Positions 18,301 through 25,236 of a stretch of DNA of 29,844 nt are shown piece after piece. The stretch's first letter is position 1; each line of letters opens with the position of its first letter. The stretch comes from Alphaproteobacteria bacterium. GTDB lineage: Bacteria; Pseudomonadota; Alphaproteobacteria; RF32; CAG-239. The stretch lies in the NCBI GenBank assembly GCA_017479785.1, contig JAFVBT010000046.1, positions 1-29,844 on the forward strand, read 5' to 3'. A program made the translations under genes and the position numbers. A model generated the notes under the pieces. That model was not told the DNA's origin. It saw nothing but the letters and a program-made list of their open reading frames with translations, and did no database searches.

Positions 18301-21300
18301 GCCGAGTTCAACGTATCGTCGCTGTGAAACAGGAACGGTTGAAAATTGTACACAGTACAGCCAAACGGCCGAGGATACGTGTACACAATGTAAGGCAAAT
18401 TTCTATTTGAGCGGAAATACCTGTATTGAGCAAACACCTATATTCGGCTGTAAAACATACTTAGAGGGTGAAGCCGGATGCGCGGAATGTCTTGAAGGAT
18501 TTGACTTAAGCAATAAGAGTTGTACGCGTAATTCCAGTTATGTTTCGCCTGAAAATTATCAATATTATGTTTGGAATAACAGCACTTTGAATACTCCGAC
18601 CATAAGAGATGACAGTGATCATTCCAATACTACTGTTATCGGTTACACGGCGACACCGAATATTGTTCAAGACGAGAATCACAGCAGCAATACGCAATTT
18701 CCGGAATACCACTATGAGTATGACGTGTATAATGCACGAGCGAATGGTGCCGTAAATATAACCGGACGTATTGAATTGGATGCGGAAGAACTCGGTTTGC
18801 AAAATGAAGGATGGGGCGGACGTATCATTGGCTTGTCCACACCGGTTCAAAACGGCTCTTTTGCCGGCAGTGCCAGCGCATATAACAGTGCCTCATTTTC
18901 AACGGGTGATGCTGAAGGACATATTAATATCTATTATAGGGCACCGAGTTCGGTGATAACCGCATCAGACACACAGTTTGCCGTTTATGGTATATACAGC
19001 AGAGCGAACAATGCTTACAACAGTTATGCGCTTGAGGGTTCAGGTGCTGCCAAAGGTGATATTGTGATAGATGTAGCCAATCGTACGCAAAACTATGGTA
19101 TTTATGCTAAAAATGCCTATAATGCATATGGTGAAAATGCTGATGGTTACATAGGTATTACGGCCATTGTTGATAATAAGACACCTGTTATCGGCATATA
19201 CGGCAGTAGCACGGCAACCAATGCCAATCAAGGAAAAGGTGAAATTTTCATCAACAGTTTGTTGGATACGTCAGAAGGAGCTACTTCGTATGCCATAAAG
19301 AGTGACGGTATAGCTTATAATACCGATGGCGGTAATGGAAAGATCCAGCTGTTGGCACAGAATGGTATAGCGTTGCGTGGCGTATATGGTGCTATAAACG
19401 CTGTGAGAGGCGGTACCGGTACGATTGAAATGCCATACGGCGGTATGGTGATGATTGGTAAGCAATTAGCTAATGCTTCAAATAAAGGATCGGTCGGTAC
19501 TATAACTGTTGGTCAGCCGAATAATACTATAAAAGGTGTTGATTTGTATAGTGGTGATAATTTCACAAATGCCAGTGATGAGGCAACGGCGACAATTAAT
19601 ATCTATGGCACATTGAAGCCATTGGGAAGCACATTTTCTAATGTGGCGGGAAATAGTACGGGTGTACTCAATATTTACACCAAAGATATAGAGCCGACGG
19701 CATCGACGACGCTGACGGTTTTGAATGGTGCGGATAATATTGGAGAAAACGCTACCGGCACAGGCACCGTTAATATTGAACTTGGCAGCGGTTGGGTGAA
19801 CGGACAAGGTCATGTAACGGCATTATCCGGTACAAATGTCGATGGCCCACTCGGTGGCAAAGGAATTATCAGCATTGTTAAGGATCACGAAGGCGGAAGC
19901 TATGTGCCATATGCCAGTTCAATTATCGGCGTTCGTAACGGCAACATGTATAACAGCGAAAGTTCCGTAACCATTAGCGGGGTAACGGCAGAAAATATTT
20001 ATGGTATGTACTATGATACTGCTACGGCAGATGCGCAATATTCTGCAGGTTCAATTATTATTTATAGCAATGACTATGCCGATCATGAACAAAACATTAC
20101 CGGTATGCATGCCGAAAACGATGCAACGGTTGAAAACAGAGGTCGTATAGTTATCAGCTCATCTGTTCAAAATAAATATATTAACGGTATGTATGCAAGC
20201 AACGGGGCCACAGCAACAAATAAGCATCAAATAACCATTGAAATGGCCGGAACAGCTTCTGCAGACGCCGTACACGGTATGTTAGCCCAAGGTGACGGCG
20301 CAAAAGTGATTAATGATACAAGCGGTGCTATCAGTATAACGGTTCCGAGCGGAACAAAAGTATACGGCTTGCGCGCAATTGACGGAGCATCATTGGAGAA
20401 CAGGGGAACAATAGAAATAAATACACAATTGTACTCTACTGCAACAAGTAATACTACCAATGCCGTTCCGGGCAGTACAACGGCCTACTTTACTTCATAC
20501 GAGCCGACAACAACCGAATTGTCCAGCGCAATTATTGATGTTGAACCGGATGCTCAAATTGTAAACAGCGGTAATATCGTTTCAAATTCGGCTTTGCGTA
20601 TGACCGGCGGCGGACGCATGCTCATGATGCGCAATGCCAATATAACAGCGCCGAGTGTATCGGGTACGCTGGAATTGTCATCCGATATTGTCTCTGAAGG
20701 TAATGAAGACGTATATGTAACGTCTGAATTAGTCGTCGGTAATACGGAAGATTTGGCTGTTACGTCGCAATCACAAATGTTTACGGCGGCAATTGTTGAC
20801 GATGAAGAAAACGAAAACACTGTCAACGGCGTTTTAACGCGTAAACCTTTTGAAACGCTGACAAAGTCGGCAAAGTTGGCAAATTATCTGGAGAAAAACT
20901 ACCAAGGCGGCAATGCCGAAGAGTTCTATACACGTTTGAAAGCAACAACAACATCGGAAGAATTTGATAAAGTTCTGTCAAAAGAGCTCGGTTTGTGCCT
21001 CATTCCGAATTTTGCTCAGGAAAACTTTAATGTGTTCCGCAGTTTGGGCAGTTTGATAACCGATAATCTGTATTCCAAAGATATGACACAAGAGCGCATG
21101 ATGGTCGGTTATGACTATCTGGGATTGTCACGCGACAGCAAGGGCGATGTCACCGGCTATGAAAACAGCGCACACAGCTCATACTTTATTGGCGATACGG
21201 CGCTGAATAAACGTTCGCGTTTCGGTTTGGGTGTCAGCATTACAAAGTTTATGTCTGATTACGATGACGATTCGGATCGTGATGAAATGTTTGCACAAGT

Positions 21301-21901
21301 TCTGGCATCATATATGTATGACTTTGGGAATAAATGGCGTTATGCCGGCGTTTTGCACGGCGGTTACGGATGGGGTGATTATACCCGTCGGATGAATCAC
21401 GGCGATGTTGACGGTTATTTGCATGACTGGATTTATGGTTTGCGCAACGAATTGCGCTATGGCTACGAAACGCCGTTTGCGCTGATTGAACCGCAACTTG
21501 AAATGAACTTTACCGGTTATTATCAACATCGTATTCGCGAAGAAAGTAAAGAAGGTTCAGTATTAATGCGCGGTACCAATAATTTCTCTGCTGAAAGCGG
21601 TATCGGATTGTATGCCGGAAAAGAGTTTAATTTGGCACAATATGGTAAATTCAAAGGACGTATTGGTGGCAGCTATTATCACGAATGGGCGCATCCGTAT
21701 CATTCAATAGAAGCACGTTTGCGCGGTACGGACGGCTACTACAGAATTAAGGCAGATGATATTTTCCGCCGTGATCGGTTCGTTATCAGTGCGGATATTA
21801 TATATACCTATAAGGCATTTGACTTCTATCTGCGCGGTAGCGAATACTTTGAAAAAGATGATGTCGCAGTCTTTAATGCCGGCGTGAAGTACAACTTCTA
21901 A
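15341..21901 (+). CDS. Giant Cys-rich type V autotransporter (22 CxxC repeats, beta-helix, barrel)
   Basis: A 2186-residue surface protein, probably an adhesin or host-interaction factor (inference). Layout: signal peptide (1-23, ending AYA); one ankyrin-like repeat (about 61-92, TDAYGNTAVCLAV... DAGANPN); a hydrophobic stretch (115-131) and Gly-rich linker; a Cys-rich region (142-1061) with 22 units of the form C-x2-C-x3-4-[YF]-[YHD] plus a closing Cys, like furin/growth-factor-receptor or Giardia VSP repeats. Next come a Gly/Asn/Thr-rich predicted beta-helix (about 1062-1790, with lines like GMYASNGATATNKHQITIE) and a helical linker. The C-terminal autotransporter barrel is about 1920-2186, ending FNAGVKYNF with the usual terminal Phe. 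GAGGAAA precedes the ATG. No frameshift. About 100 cysteines is extraordinary for an autotransporter passenger. Confidence 0.9.
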   Translation: MKRLILSLMTVFSFVVQPALAYAATTPAMSYPYSATTIYSYARGKNAARLAELSVYDMEATDAYGNTAVCLAVQYHNEEAYYNLIDAGANPNPPCMRDLETMRPRKSLFAWPKAGYALAAIAVGGGIALASGSGGGGGNGKCKGYTSKDCPKAQHITETCEDDSSYHKCAANEKNTEKNCAIFVVNKDECQVCQPAYYLDNGNCEERTVTEHCEVFVANADRCKICEDGYYLSSDGACYAGSINHCKKYANVNRCSMCEDDYVLTENADACVLPIDHCASYSSDGTCSRCDRGYMASMDKTVCVPEIEHCSYYNNDGTCHTCTSGYSKTTDGMVCVPTIPHCTNHNEDGQTCNLCESGYHLSTDKTACVLEIEGCADYNRDGTCQACESNYPILENGKCYTNDSYCVKVRDMGQPTCPASQVKDFCKLQDNITLNKNYWGCKVGPENCQTADQDAGTCLICNNGYYVDESGQCQPQSVAHCDNDYVPNKNECKTCENLYYLSNGQCLSIEDPHCVTSLRNEKECSVCETGYYPDSDGVCQPQNVPGCDQFMDNTNICTKCINLHYLDGNSCPDITDKEGCANSNGVDNRCDSCVSGYYQHTDGKCYSEQEICALNGYTQTNCQSYETKVYCQIGGQTHENYMRCDEGDIPHCIAKNADHTCAVCENKYYPTNGGAQCSRITSYETCSSGGGTQDVCVTCVSGYYPDAEGQCQQQNVANCDNDYVPNKNECRTCKNLYYLSDGQCPSINDPHCVTSMTNAKRCEICATGYYPDSNGVCQPQYIPECAEYTPNTNTCTRCNPLHYLNNNTCPDITDKTGCANSDGIHDKCSACQSLYNFDSGKCYNDNDYCAIVKNMGTPSCTATQTKSFCELERGSGLQNENYWTCVGDVDENCEIVDAETGKCTKCKNLYYPNLSGICVNITDTHCTESDGEHNACTTCNNDYYLNGGSCYTEQQYCTDVLSPSYPQTTACDSTTKYPVFCPLPGTSPSSTYRRCETGTVENCTQYSQTAEDTCTQCKANFYLSGNTCIEQTPIFGCKTYLEGEAGCAECLEGFDLSNKSCTRNSSYVSPENYQYYVWNNSTLNTPTIRDDSDHSNTTVIGYTATPNIVQDENHSSNTQFPEYHYEYDVYNARANGAVNITGRIELDAEELGLQNEGWGGRIIGLSTPVQNGSFAGSASAYNSASFSTGDAEGHINIYYRAPSSVITASDTQFAVYGIYSRANNAYNSYALEGSGAAKGDIVIDVANRTQNYGIYAKNAYNAYGENADGYIGITAIVDNKTPVIGIYGSSTATNANQGKGEIFINSLLDTSEGATSYAIKSDGIAYNTDGGNGKIQLLAQNGIALRGVYGAINAVRGGTGTIEMPYGGMVMIGKQLANASNKGSVGTITVGQPNNTIKGVDLYSGDNFTNASDEATATINIYGTLKPLGSTFSNVAGNSTGVLNIYTKDIEPTASTTLTVLNGADNIGENATGTGTVNIELGSGWVNGQGHVTALSGTNVDGPLGGKGIISIVKDHEGGSYVPYASSIIGVRNGNMYNSESSVTISGVTAENIYGMYYDTATADAQYSAGSIIIYSNDYADHEQNITGMHAENDATVENRGRIVISSSVQNKYINGMYASNGATATNKHQITIEMAGTASADAVHGMLAQGDGAKVINDTSGAISITVPSGTKVYGLRAIDGASLENRGTIEINTQLYSTATSNTTNAVPGSTTAYFTSYEPTTTELSSAIIDVEPDAQIVNSGNIVSNSALRMTGGGRMLMMRNANITAPSVSGTLELSSDIVSEGNEDVYVTSELVVGNTEDLAVTSQSQMFTAAIVDDEENENTVNGVLTRKPFETLTKSAKLANYLEKNYQGGNAEEFYTRLKATTTSEEFDKVLSKELGLCLIPNFAQENFNVFRSLGSLITDNLYSKDMTQERMMVGYDYLGLSRDSKGDVTGYENSAHSSYFIGDTALNKRSRFGLGVSITKFMSDYDDDSDRDEMFAQVLASYMYDFGNKWRYAGVLHGGYGWGDYTRRMNHGDVDGYLHDWIYGLRNELRYGYETPFALIEPQLEMNFTGYYQHRIREESKEGSVLMRGTNNFSAESGIGLYAGKEFNLAQYGKFKGRIGGSYYHEWAHPYHSIEARLRGTDGYYRIKADDIFRRDRFVISADIIYTYKAFDFYLRGSEYFEKDDVAVFNAGVKYNF
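16535..18325 (+). repeat. Four interspersed Cys modules inside the autotransporter
   Basis: Four related segments interrupt the CxxC units: residues 399-441, 605-644, 842-885 and 950-995 (bases 16535-16663, 17153-17272, 17864-17995 and 18188-18325). Each opens with C-Y-x3-x-[YI]-C and ends with an aromatic-rich Y-[WMR]-x-C. Copies 1 and 3 are closest (both have Y-C-...-M-G-x-P-[TS]-C and N-Y-W-x-C). They divide the CxxC array into blocks, so the repeat region has two levels of organisation. Confidence 0.75.
16720..17849 (+). repeat. Segmental duplication within the Cys-rich region (offset 714 bp)
   Basis: Bases 16720-17135 and 17434-17849 encode near-parallel blocks of five CxxC units at an exact offset of 714 bp (238 codons). 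Matching landmarks are HCDNDYVPNKNECKTC with NCDNDYVPNKNECRTC, DPHCVTS with DPHCVTS, GYYPDSDGVCQPQ with GYYPDSNGVCQPQ, and CPDITDKEGCANS with CPDITDKTGCANS. Synonymous differences are frequent, so the copies are not brand new. Confidence 0.9.
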
Positions 21902-21906
21902 ACGCG

Positions 21907-22833
21907 TTACAGGAATTTAATCGCCTCCATGGCCGAGCGAGCACCGCATCCTGCAGCGATGATTGCTTGCCGATAAGGATTGCATACATCTCCGGCGGCA
22001 TATACACCTTTGATGTCGGTTTCACCGCAAGAACCGTTTGTCATAATATAACCGCCGCCGTCAAGTTTGAGATAACGTCGGAATAATTCGGTGTTCGGAT
22101 GGTGGCCGATGGCTACAAACAAGCCGGAAACCGCCAGTTTTTGAACTCTGTCGGTTTTAACATTGCGAATTTTTATGCCGGTAACTTCCATCGGCTCGTC
22201 TGTGCCGAGGACTTCTTCAATAATATTGTTCCACATAATGATTATTTTGCGGTTTTCAAACAGGCGTTTTTGCATAACATGCTCGGCATTAAGCGAATGG
22301 CGGCGGTGAATCAAATACACTTTTTCCACAAAGTTTGATAAATACAAAGCTTCTTCCACTGCCGTGTTACCGCCGCCGACCACGGCGACCTCTTTACAGG
22401 AGAAAAAGAATCCGTCACAAGTGGCGCAGGAAGATACACCGTGTCCGATATATTTTTGCTCGCTCGGTAAGCCGAGCCACTTAACCGATGCTCCGGTGGC
22501 AATGATTATTGCGCGGGAAGTGTAACAATTTCCGGCCTCGGAGCTACAAACAAACGGATGATCAAAAAAATCAACTTCCGTAATGACATCATCTATGATG
22601 TGAACCCCGATTTTAAGGGCTTGTTTGCGAATTCGTTCCATTAAATCAAATCCGGTAATCGGATCCACAAAACCGGGGAAATTTTCTACTTCACTTGACA
22701 TGATGAGTTGCCCGCCTTTTTGTGCACCCGAGACCAATAAAGAACTGATACCGGCTCGTGCGGCATAAATTCCGGCGGTATATCCTGCCGGCCCTGAACC
22801 GATAATTAACAAATCGGATTTATACTCTGCCAT
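21907..22833 (-). CDS. trxB: Thioredoxin-disulfide reductase
   Basis: FAD enzyme that reduces thioredoxin with NADPH in the cytoplasm. The 308-residue protein has the N-terminal FAD motif IGSGPAGYTAGIYAARAG, the redox-active pair C136-A-T-C139 in SSCATCDGFFF, the NADPH-binding motif VVGGGNTAVEEALYLSNF and the C-terminal FAD contact GVYAAGDVCN. Length is typical. AAGGAG precedes the ATG. It converges on the autotransporter with only five bases between the stop codons and no visible terminator there. A likely promoter with an internal palindrome lies upstream (22859-22886). Confidence 0.97.
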   Translation of the reverse strand: MAEYKSDLLIIGSGPAGYTAGIYAARAGISSLLVSGAQKGGQLIMSSEVENFPGFVDPITGFDLMERIRKQALKIGVHIIDDVITEVDFFDHPFVCSSEAGNCYTSRAIIIATGASVKWLGLPSEQKYIGHGVSSCATCDGFFFSCKEVAVVGGGNTAVEEALYLSNFVEKVYLIHRRHSLNAEHVMQKRLFENRKIIIMWNNIIEEVLGTDEPMEVTGIKIRNVKTDRVQKLAVSGLFVAIGHHPNTELFRRYLKLDGGGYIMTNGSCGETDIKGVYAAGDVCNPYRQAIIAAGCGARSAMEAIKFL

Positions 22834-22858
22834 GATGTTTCTCCTTATGCGTAAGCAG

Positions 22859-22886
22859 AAAATAATAACGAGTCGTTATTTTTCAA
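22859..22886 (-). promoter_or_regulatory. Candidate trxB promoter with a 17-bp palindrome filling its spacer
   Basis: Read on the minus strand, TTGAAA (22886-22881) and TATTTT (22864-22859) are 16 bp apart. The perfect inverted repeat AATAACGA-G-TCGTTATT (22864-22880) occupies the whole spacer. The start would fall near 22852, about 19 bases before the ATG. A dyad in this position is a natural repressor or activator site; the regulator is unknown. Confidence 0.55.
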
Positions 22887-22906
22887 CTAACGTATATAAA
22901 AAATGC

Positions 22907-22934
22907 TTGATTTTAATCTTAAATTGGTTACATT
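22907..22934 (+). promoter_or_regulatory. Candidate promoter of the ferredoxin gene
   Basis: TTGATT (22907-22912) and TACATT (22929-22934) are 16 bp apart, giving a predicted start near 22941 and a 31-base leader that contains an AAGGAG site. Both hexamers deviate from consensus, so this is a tentative call. Confidence 0.4.
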
Positions 22935-22971
22935 GAGGGCTGACAGATTTTTTATTTTAAGGAGATAAAAT

Positions 22972-23205
22972 ATGCCTTCAGTAATTGATAATTCTTGTAT
23001 TAAATGCGGTTTATGCGCAAGCATTTGTCCGGTTAGCGCTATGCACTTGGCTGATACACAAATGGTTATTGATCCGGAAGTTTGCATTGATTGCGGTGCT
23101 TGCATCGCGGAATGTCCGCAAGGTGCAATCACTCCTGATTCGGAAGCCAGTGCCGAAACCGTTCAATTTAATGCGGAACAGGCAAAAATTGCACCGAGTG
23201 CTTAA
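22972..23205 (+). CDS. 2[4Fe-4S] ferredoxin
   Basis: Small electron carrier of 77 residues with two complete cluster motifs. The first is CIKCGLCASICPVSAM and the second CIDCGACIAECPQGAI; each is C-x2-C-x2-C-x3-C-P, with the cysteines shared between two [4Fe-4S] clusters in the clostridial-type fold. The N-terminus starts directly at the first motif (MPSVIDNSCIKC), and a short Ala/Glu-rich tail follows the second. AAGGAG lies seven bases before the ATG. The gene stands alone between its promoter and an intrinsic terminator. Partner enzymes are not in the window; low-potential carriers of this type often serve anaerobic metabolism. Confidence 0.95.
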   Translation: MPSVIDNSCIKCGLCASICPVSAMHLADTQMVIDPEVCIDCGACIAECPQGAITPDSEASAETVQFNAEQAKIAPSA

Positions 23206-23220
23206 TTCGGGTAATGTAGA

Positions 23221-23251
23221 AAAAACTCAGGGGAAAATCCTGAGTTTTTTT
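23221..23251 (+). terminator. Intrinsic terminator after the ferredoxin gene
   Basis: AAAAACTCAGG pairs with CCTGAGTTTTT across a short purine-rich loop and runs into seven T. The A-run in the left arm could also allow some termination on the opposite strand. Confidence 0.9.
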
Positions 23252-23270
23252 GTTTTTATACGGATAAAAA

Positions 23271-24026
23271 ATGACAAGCGAATATACAAATGATTATTTG
23301 TTGGATAAACAGGTTAAGATATTTCAGCCGGTAAGCGGATATCGCGCTTCAACCGATGCTGTTTTGTTGGCGGCAGCCGTTGAAAAAGATAAAACGGTTA
23401 ATGCTCGGATTTTGGATGTCGGTTCGGGCACCGGCGCAATTTCGTTGTGTTTGGCACAGAGGTTGCAACAAAATAATGTACAAATAGTCGGTTTGGAAAT
23501 TCAGTCTGAACTTGCCGAATTGGCCGATTTAAGCGCGAAAGAGAATAATTTTTCGTTTGTGAAATTTTATAATGAAGATATCAGAAAAAAAATAAGTAAT
23601 GAATATGTTTTACCTTGCACTTTTGACGTGGTAATATCCAATCCGCCGTACAGCGATCACGATATGCCGTCACCGAATGAGAGTAAAGCCGCCGCTCATA
23701 ATCACAATAATTTTAATCTTTCGCGGTGGTTGGCATTTTGCCTGAAAATGGCAAAACCGTTTGGCAGAATATATTTGGTCAATAGGGTTGAAGCATTGCC
23801 GGAAATTTGTGCTTTTTTCCAAGGAAAAGCCGGCGGTATGGTGATTCGTTCGCTATATTCCAAAAAGGGGCAAGAGGCAAAGAGAATTATTGTAACGGTT
23901 CAAAAAGATTCTAAAGCACCTTGTCGCATTTTGCCTCCGTTTGTGGTTCATAATGCCGATGGAAATTATACGGCGGAAGCTCAGCAAATTTTGCGGCAAG
24001 GTTGTGGCTTTGCTGATTTTAAATAA
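23271..24026 (+). CDS. TrmN6/YfiC-like tRNA adenine-N6 methyltransferase
   Basis: Class I SAM-dependent methyltransferase of 251 residues. In E. coli the relative YfiC (TrmN6) methylates A37 of tRNA1(Val). The SAM-binding motif is ILDVGSGTGAISLCLAQR (residues 47-64), the acidic loop GLEIQSE follows strand 2, and the catalytic motif NPPY (124-127) is the N6-adenine type. The N-terminal block KIFQPVSGYRASTDAVLLAAA is characteristic of this subfamily and separates it from HemK and RsmC-type enzymes. The exact tRNA substrate is inferred. Only a weak GGAT ribosome-binding site precedes the ATG. It starts after the ferredoxin terminator, and no clear promoter was found. Confidence 0.87.
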   Translation: MTSEYTNDYLLDKQVKIFQPVSGYRASTDAVLLAAAVEKDKTVNARILDVGSGTGAISLCLAQRLQQNNVQIVGLEIQSELAELADLSAKENNFSFVKFYNEDIRKKISNEYVLPCTFDVVISNPPYSDHDMPSPNESKAAAHNHNNFNLSRWLAFCLKMAKPFGRIYLVNRVEALPEICAFFQGKAGGMVIRSLYSKKGQEAKRIIVTVQKDSKAPCRILPPFVVHNADGNYTAEAQQILRQGCGFADFK

Positions 24027-24089
24027 AGCATTCAGTCTTTTTTTACCATTAAATAATACAATGAAAGAAATTTTCAGATGAGGTGTTTC

Positions 24090-25142
24090 ATGAGTAAATA
24101 TATTAAGATTTTGGTGATTTTTTTAGCACTAATTGCCTTGCCGGCGCGTGCGGATATGCCGGATTATCCCGATGATGCCGAGTTTTTGAAGTGCCGCCGG
24201 ATGAATATTGATTCGGATGTATGCCAAAGAGAGCAGATTCAAAGAGCATTGGAACGGGTGAAAAAATTATATAAGATGATTCTGGGAAATCCGAAAATTG
24301 TGGCGTGGAACGGCTCGCTTGAAAAGGATGCCCAAGTATTAAGAGAAATGTTTGAAAGCTGGACGGCATTTCGCAATCGTTTGTGTTCTGTTTCTTATTT
24401 GGCAGCAAGGTATGTAGAGCCTATTTATAATGAAAAATATTCCTGCAACACGTATTATATTTTGCATAAAGAAGACCATTTGGAAAAAATAGTCATGCTT
24501 TTGCAGGGAACGGCACCGCAAAAGCAAACGGATTTCGGATTTTTGCATATCTATGACCATGATGATGAATATGAAAATTGTATTCAAAACAATAAAAACG
24601 ATGTTTGCATAGATGAAGAATTACAGCGTTCTACACGCGAAATTAAGGATTATTATAAAACATTTGCCAATGACGATATGGTTGGCAAATGGAATAACGG
24701 TGATGATTTGAAATCCGGAAATTATCGCGATATGTTTGACAGTTGGATTGCATATCGTGACCGAATTTGTTCACTGGCTGTTTGGGCATATCAGGGATAC
24801 TACGGGCCGCAATCTATTCGTTTGAATGATTGTATTCAATATTATAATCGTGAAAAATTGGAAACATTGATGAATTTAATTATGGTAGCGCATTCAACGC
24901 TTGATCAGACAGATTTCAGTGATAATGACGGCGGCTTGGAAGAAGGTAAAACCATTAAACCGTTGACACATAAGATAGATGTCGGACAGGGTTATACCGA
25001 GGAAACGCTGACCGAAAATAGGCCGGAGGAGATTATGCCGGCGCAACAGAAACAGCCGCTGACCAAAAATCAAGCCATTAAGCAACAAGCAGGCGACAAG
25101 GGCAAGGATGCGCAAATTCCTTCATGGGCAAACGGTCGTTGA
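24090..25142 (+). CDS. Secreted protein with two tandem LprI-like (DUF1311) domains
   Basis: A 350-residue exported protein of unknown function. An in-frame ATG exists at 24078, but GAGGTG at 24080-24085 sets the start at 24090. The signal peptide is MSKYIKILVIFLALIALPARA. Two domains of about 100 residues repeat the same four-cysteine pattern: C-x9-C, then [EF]-SW-x-A-[YF]-R-[ND]-R-[IL]-C, then a later C. The first contains MFESWTAFRNRLC and the second MFDSWIAYRDRIC. Some LprI-family proteins are lysozyme inhibitors; whether this one is cannot be told. The C-terminal 60 residues are polar, rich in Gln and Lys, and probably disordered. No terminator was seen before the tetR operator region. 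Confidence 0.82.
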   Translation: MSKYIKILVIFLALIALPARADMPDYPDDAEFLKCRRMNIDSDVCQREQIQRALERVKKLYKMILGNPKIVAWNGSLEKDAQVLREMFESWTAFRNRLCSVSYLAARYVEPIYNEKYSCNTYYILHKEDHLEKIVMLLQGTAPQKQTDFGFLHIYDHDDEYENCIQNNKNDVCIDEELQRSTREIKDYYKTFANDDMVGKWNNGDDLKSGNYRDMFDSWIAYRDRICSLAVWAYQGYYGPQSIRLNDCIQYYNREKLETLMNLIMVAHSTLDQTDFSDNDGGLEEGKTIKPLTHKIDVGQGYTEETLTENRPEEIMPAQQKQPLTKNQAIKQQAGDKGKDAQIPSWANGR

Positions 25143-25144
25143 TT

Positions 25145-25168
25145 TATACATACCAGAAAGTATAAAAT
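25145..25168. promoter_or_regulatory. Upstream TetR-type operator candidate
   Basis: Left arm TATACATACC, four-base centre AGAA, right arm AGTATAAAAT, an imperfect dyad. The left arm is identical to that of the copy at 25196, which lies exactly 51 bp downstream (close to five helical turns). It is placed just after the stop of the LprI-like gene and 92 bases before the tetR start. Confidence 0.6.
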
Positions 25169-25189
25169 AACGGTTGAACTTTTTTGAAA

Positions 25190-25219
25190 TTGTTATATAC
25201 ATACCGGTTGGTATAAATA
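25190..25219 (+). promoter_or_regulatory. tetR-efflux operon promoter overlapped by second operator
   Basis: The operator copy at 25196-25219 has arms TATACATACC and GGTATAAATA around GGTT; 8 of 10 arm positions are complementary. Two promoter readings overlap it: TTGAAC (25174) with TATACA (25196), spacer 16; or TTGTTA (25190) with the extended -10 TGG-TATAAA (25212), spacer 16. In either case a bound repressor would block RNA polymerase, which fits autoregulation by the adjacent TetR protein. Confidence 0.65.
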
Positions 25220-25236
25220 TTTTTTACGGGTTGACT

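Noticed and set aside
15764..18530. Regular repeats considered as a CRISPR array or non-coding tandem repeat.
   Set aside because: The repeats are at protein level, vary at DNA level, stay in frame through 920 codons, and no cas gene is nearby.
15341..21901. Autotransporter as a replacement for the AaxA porin.
   Set aside because: Its barrel is the C-terminal 12-strand autotransporter type with a huge passenger, not a general porin; no sequence link to AaxA is visible.
21907..22833. Idea that trxB is a dedicated redox partner of the Cys-rich autotransporter.
   Set aside because: TrxB is a cytoplasmic housekeeping enzyme, is on the opposite strand with its own promoter, and adjacency alone is not evidence.
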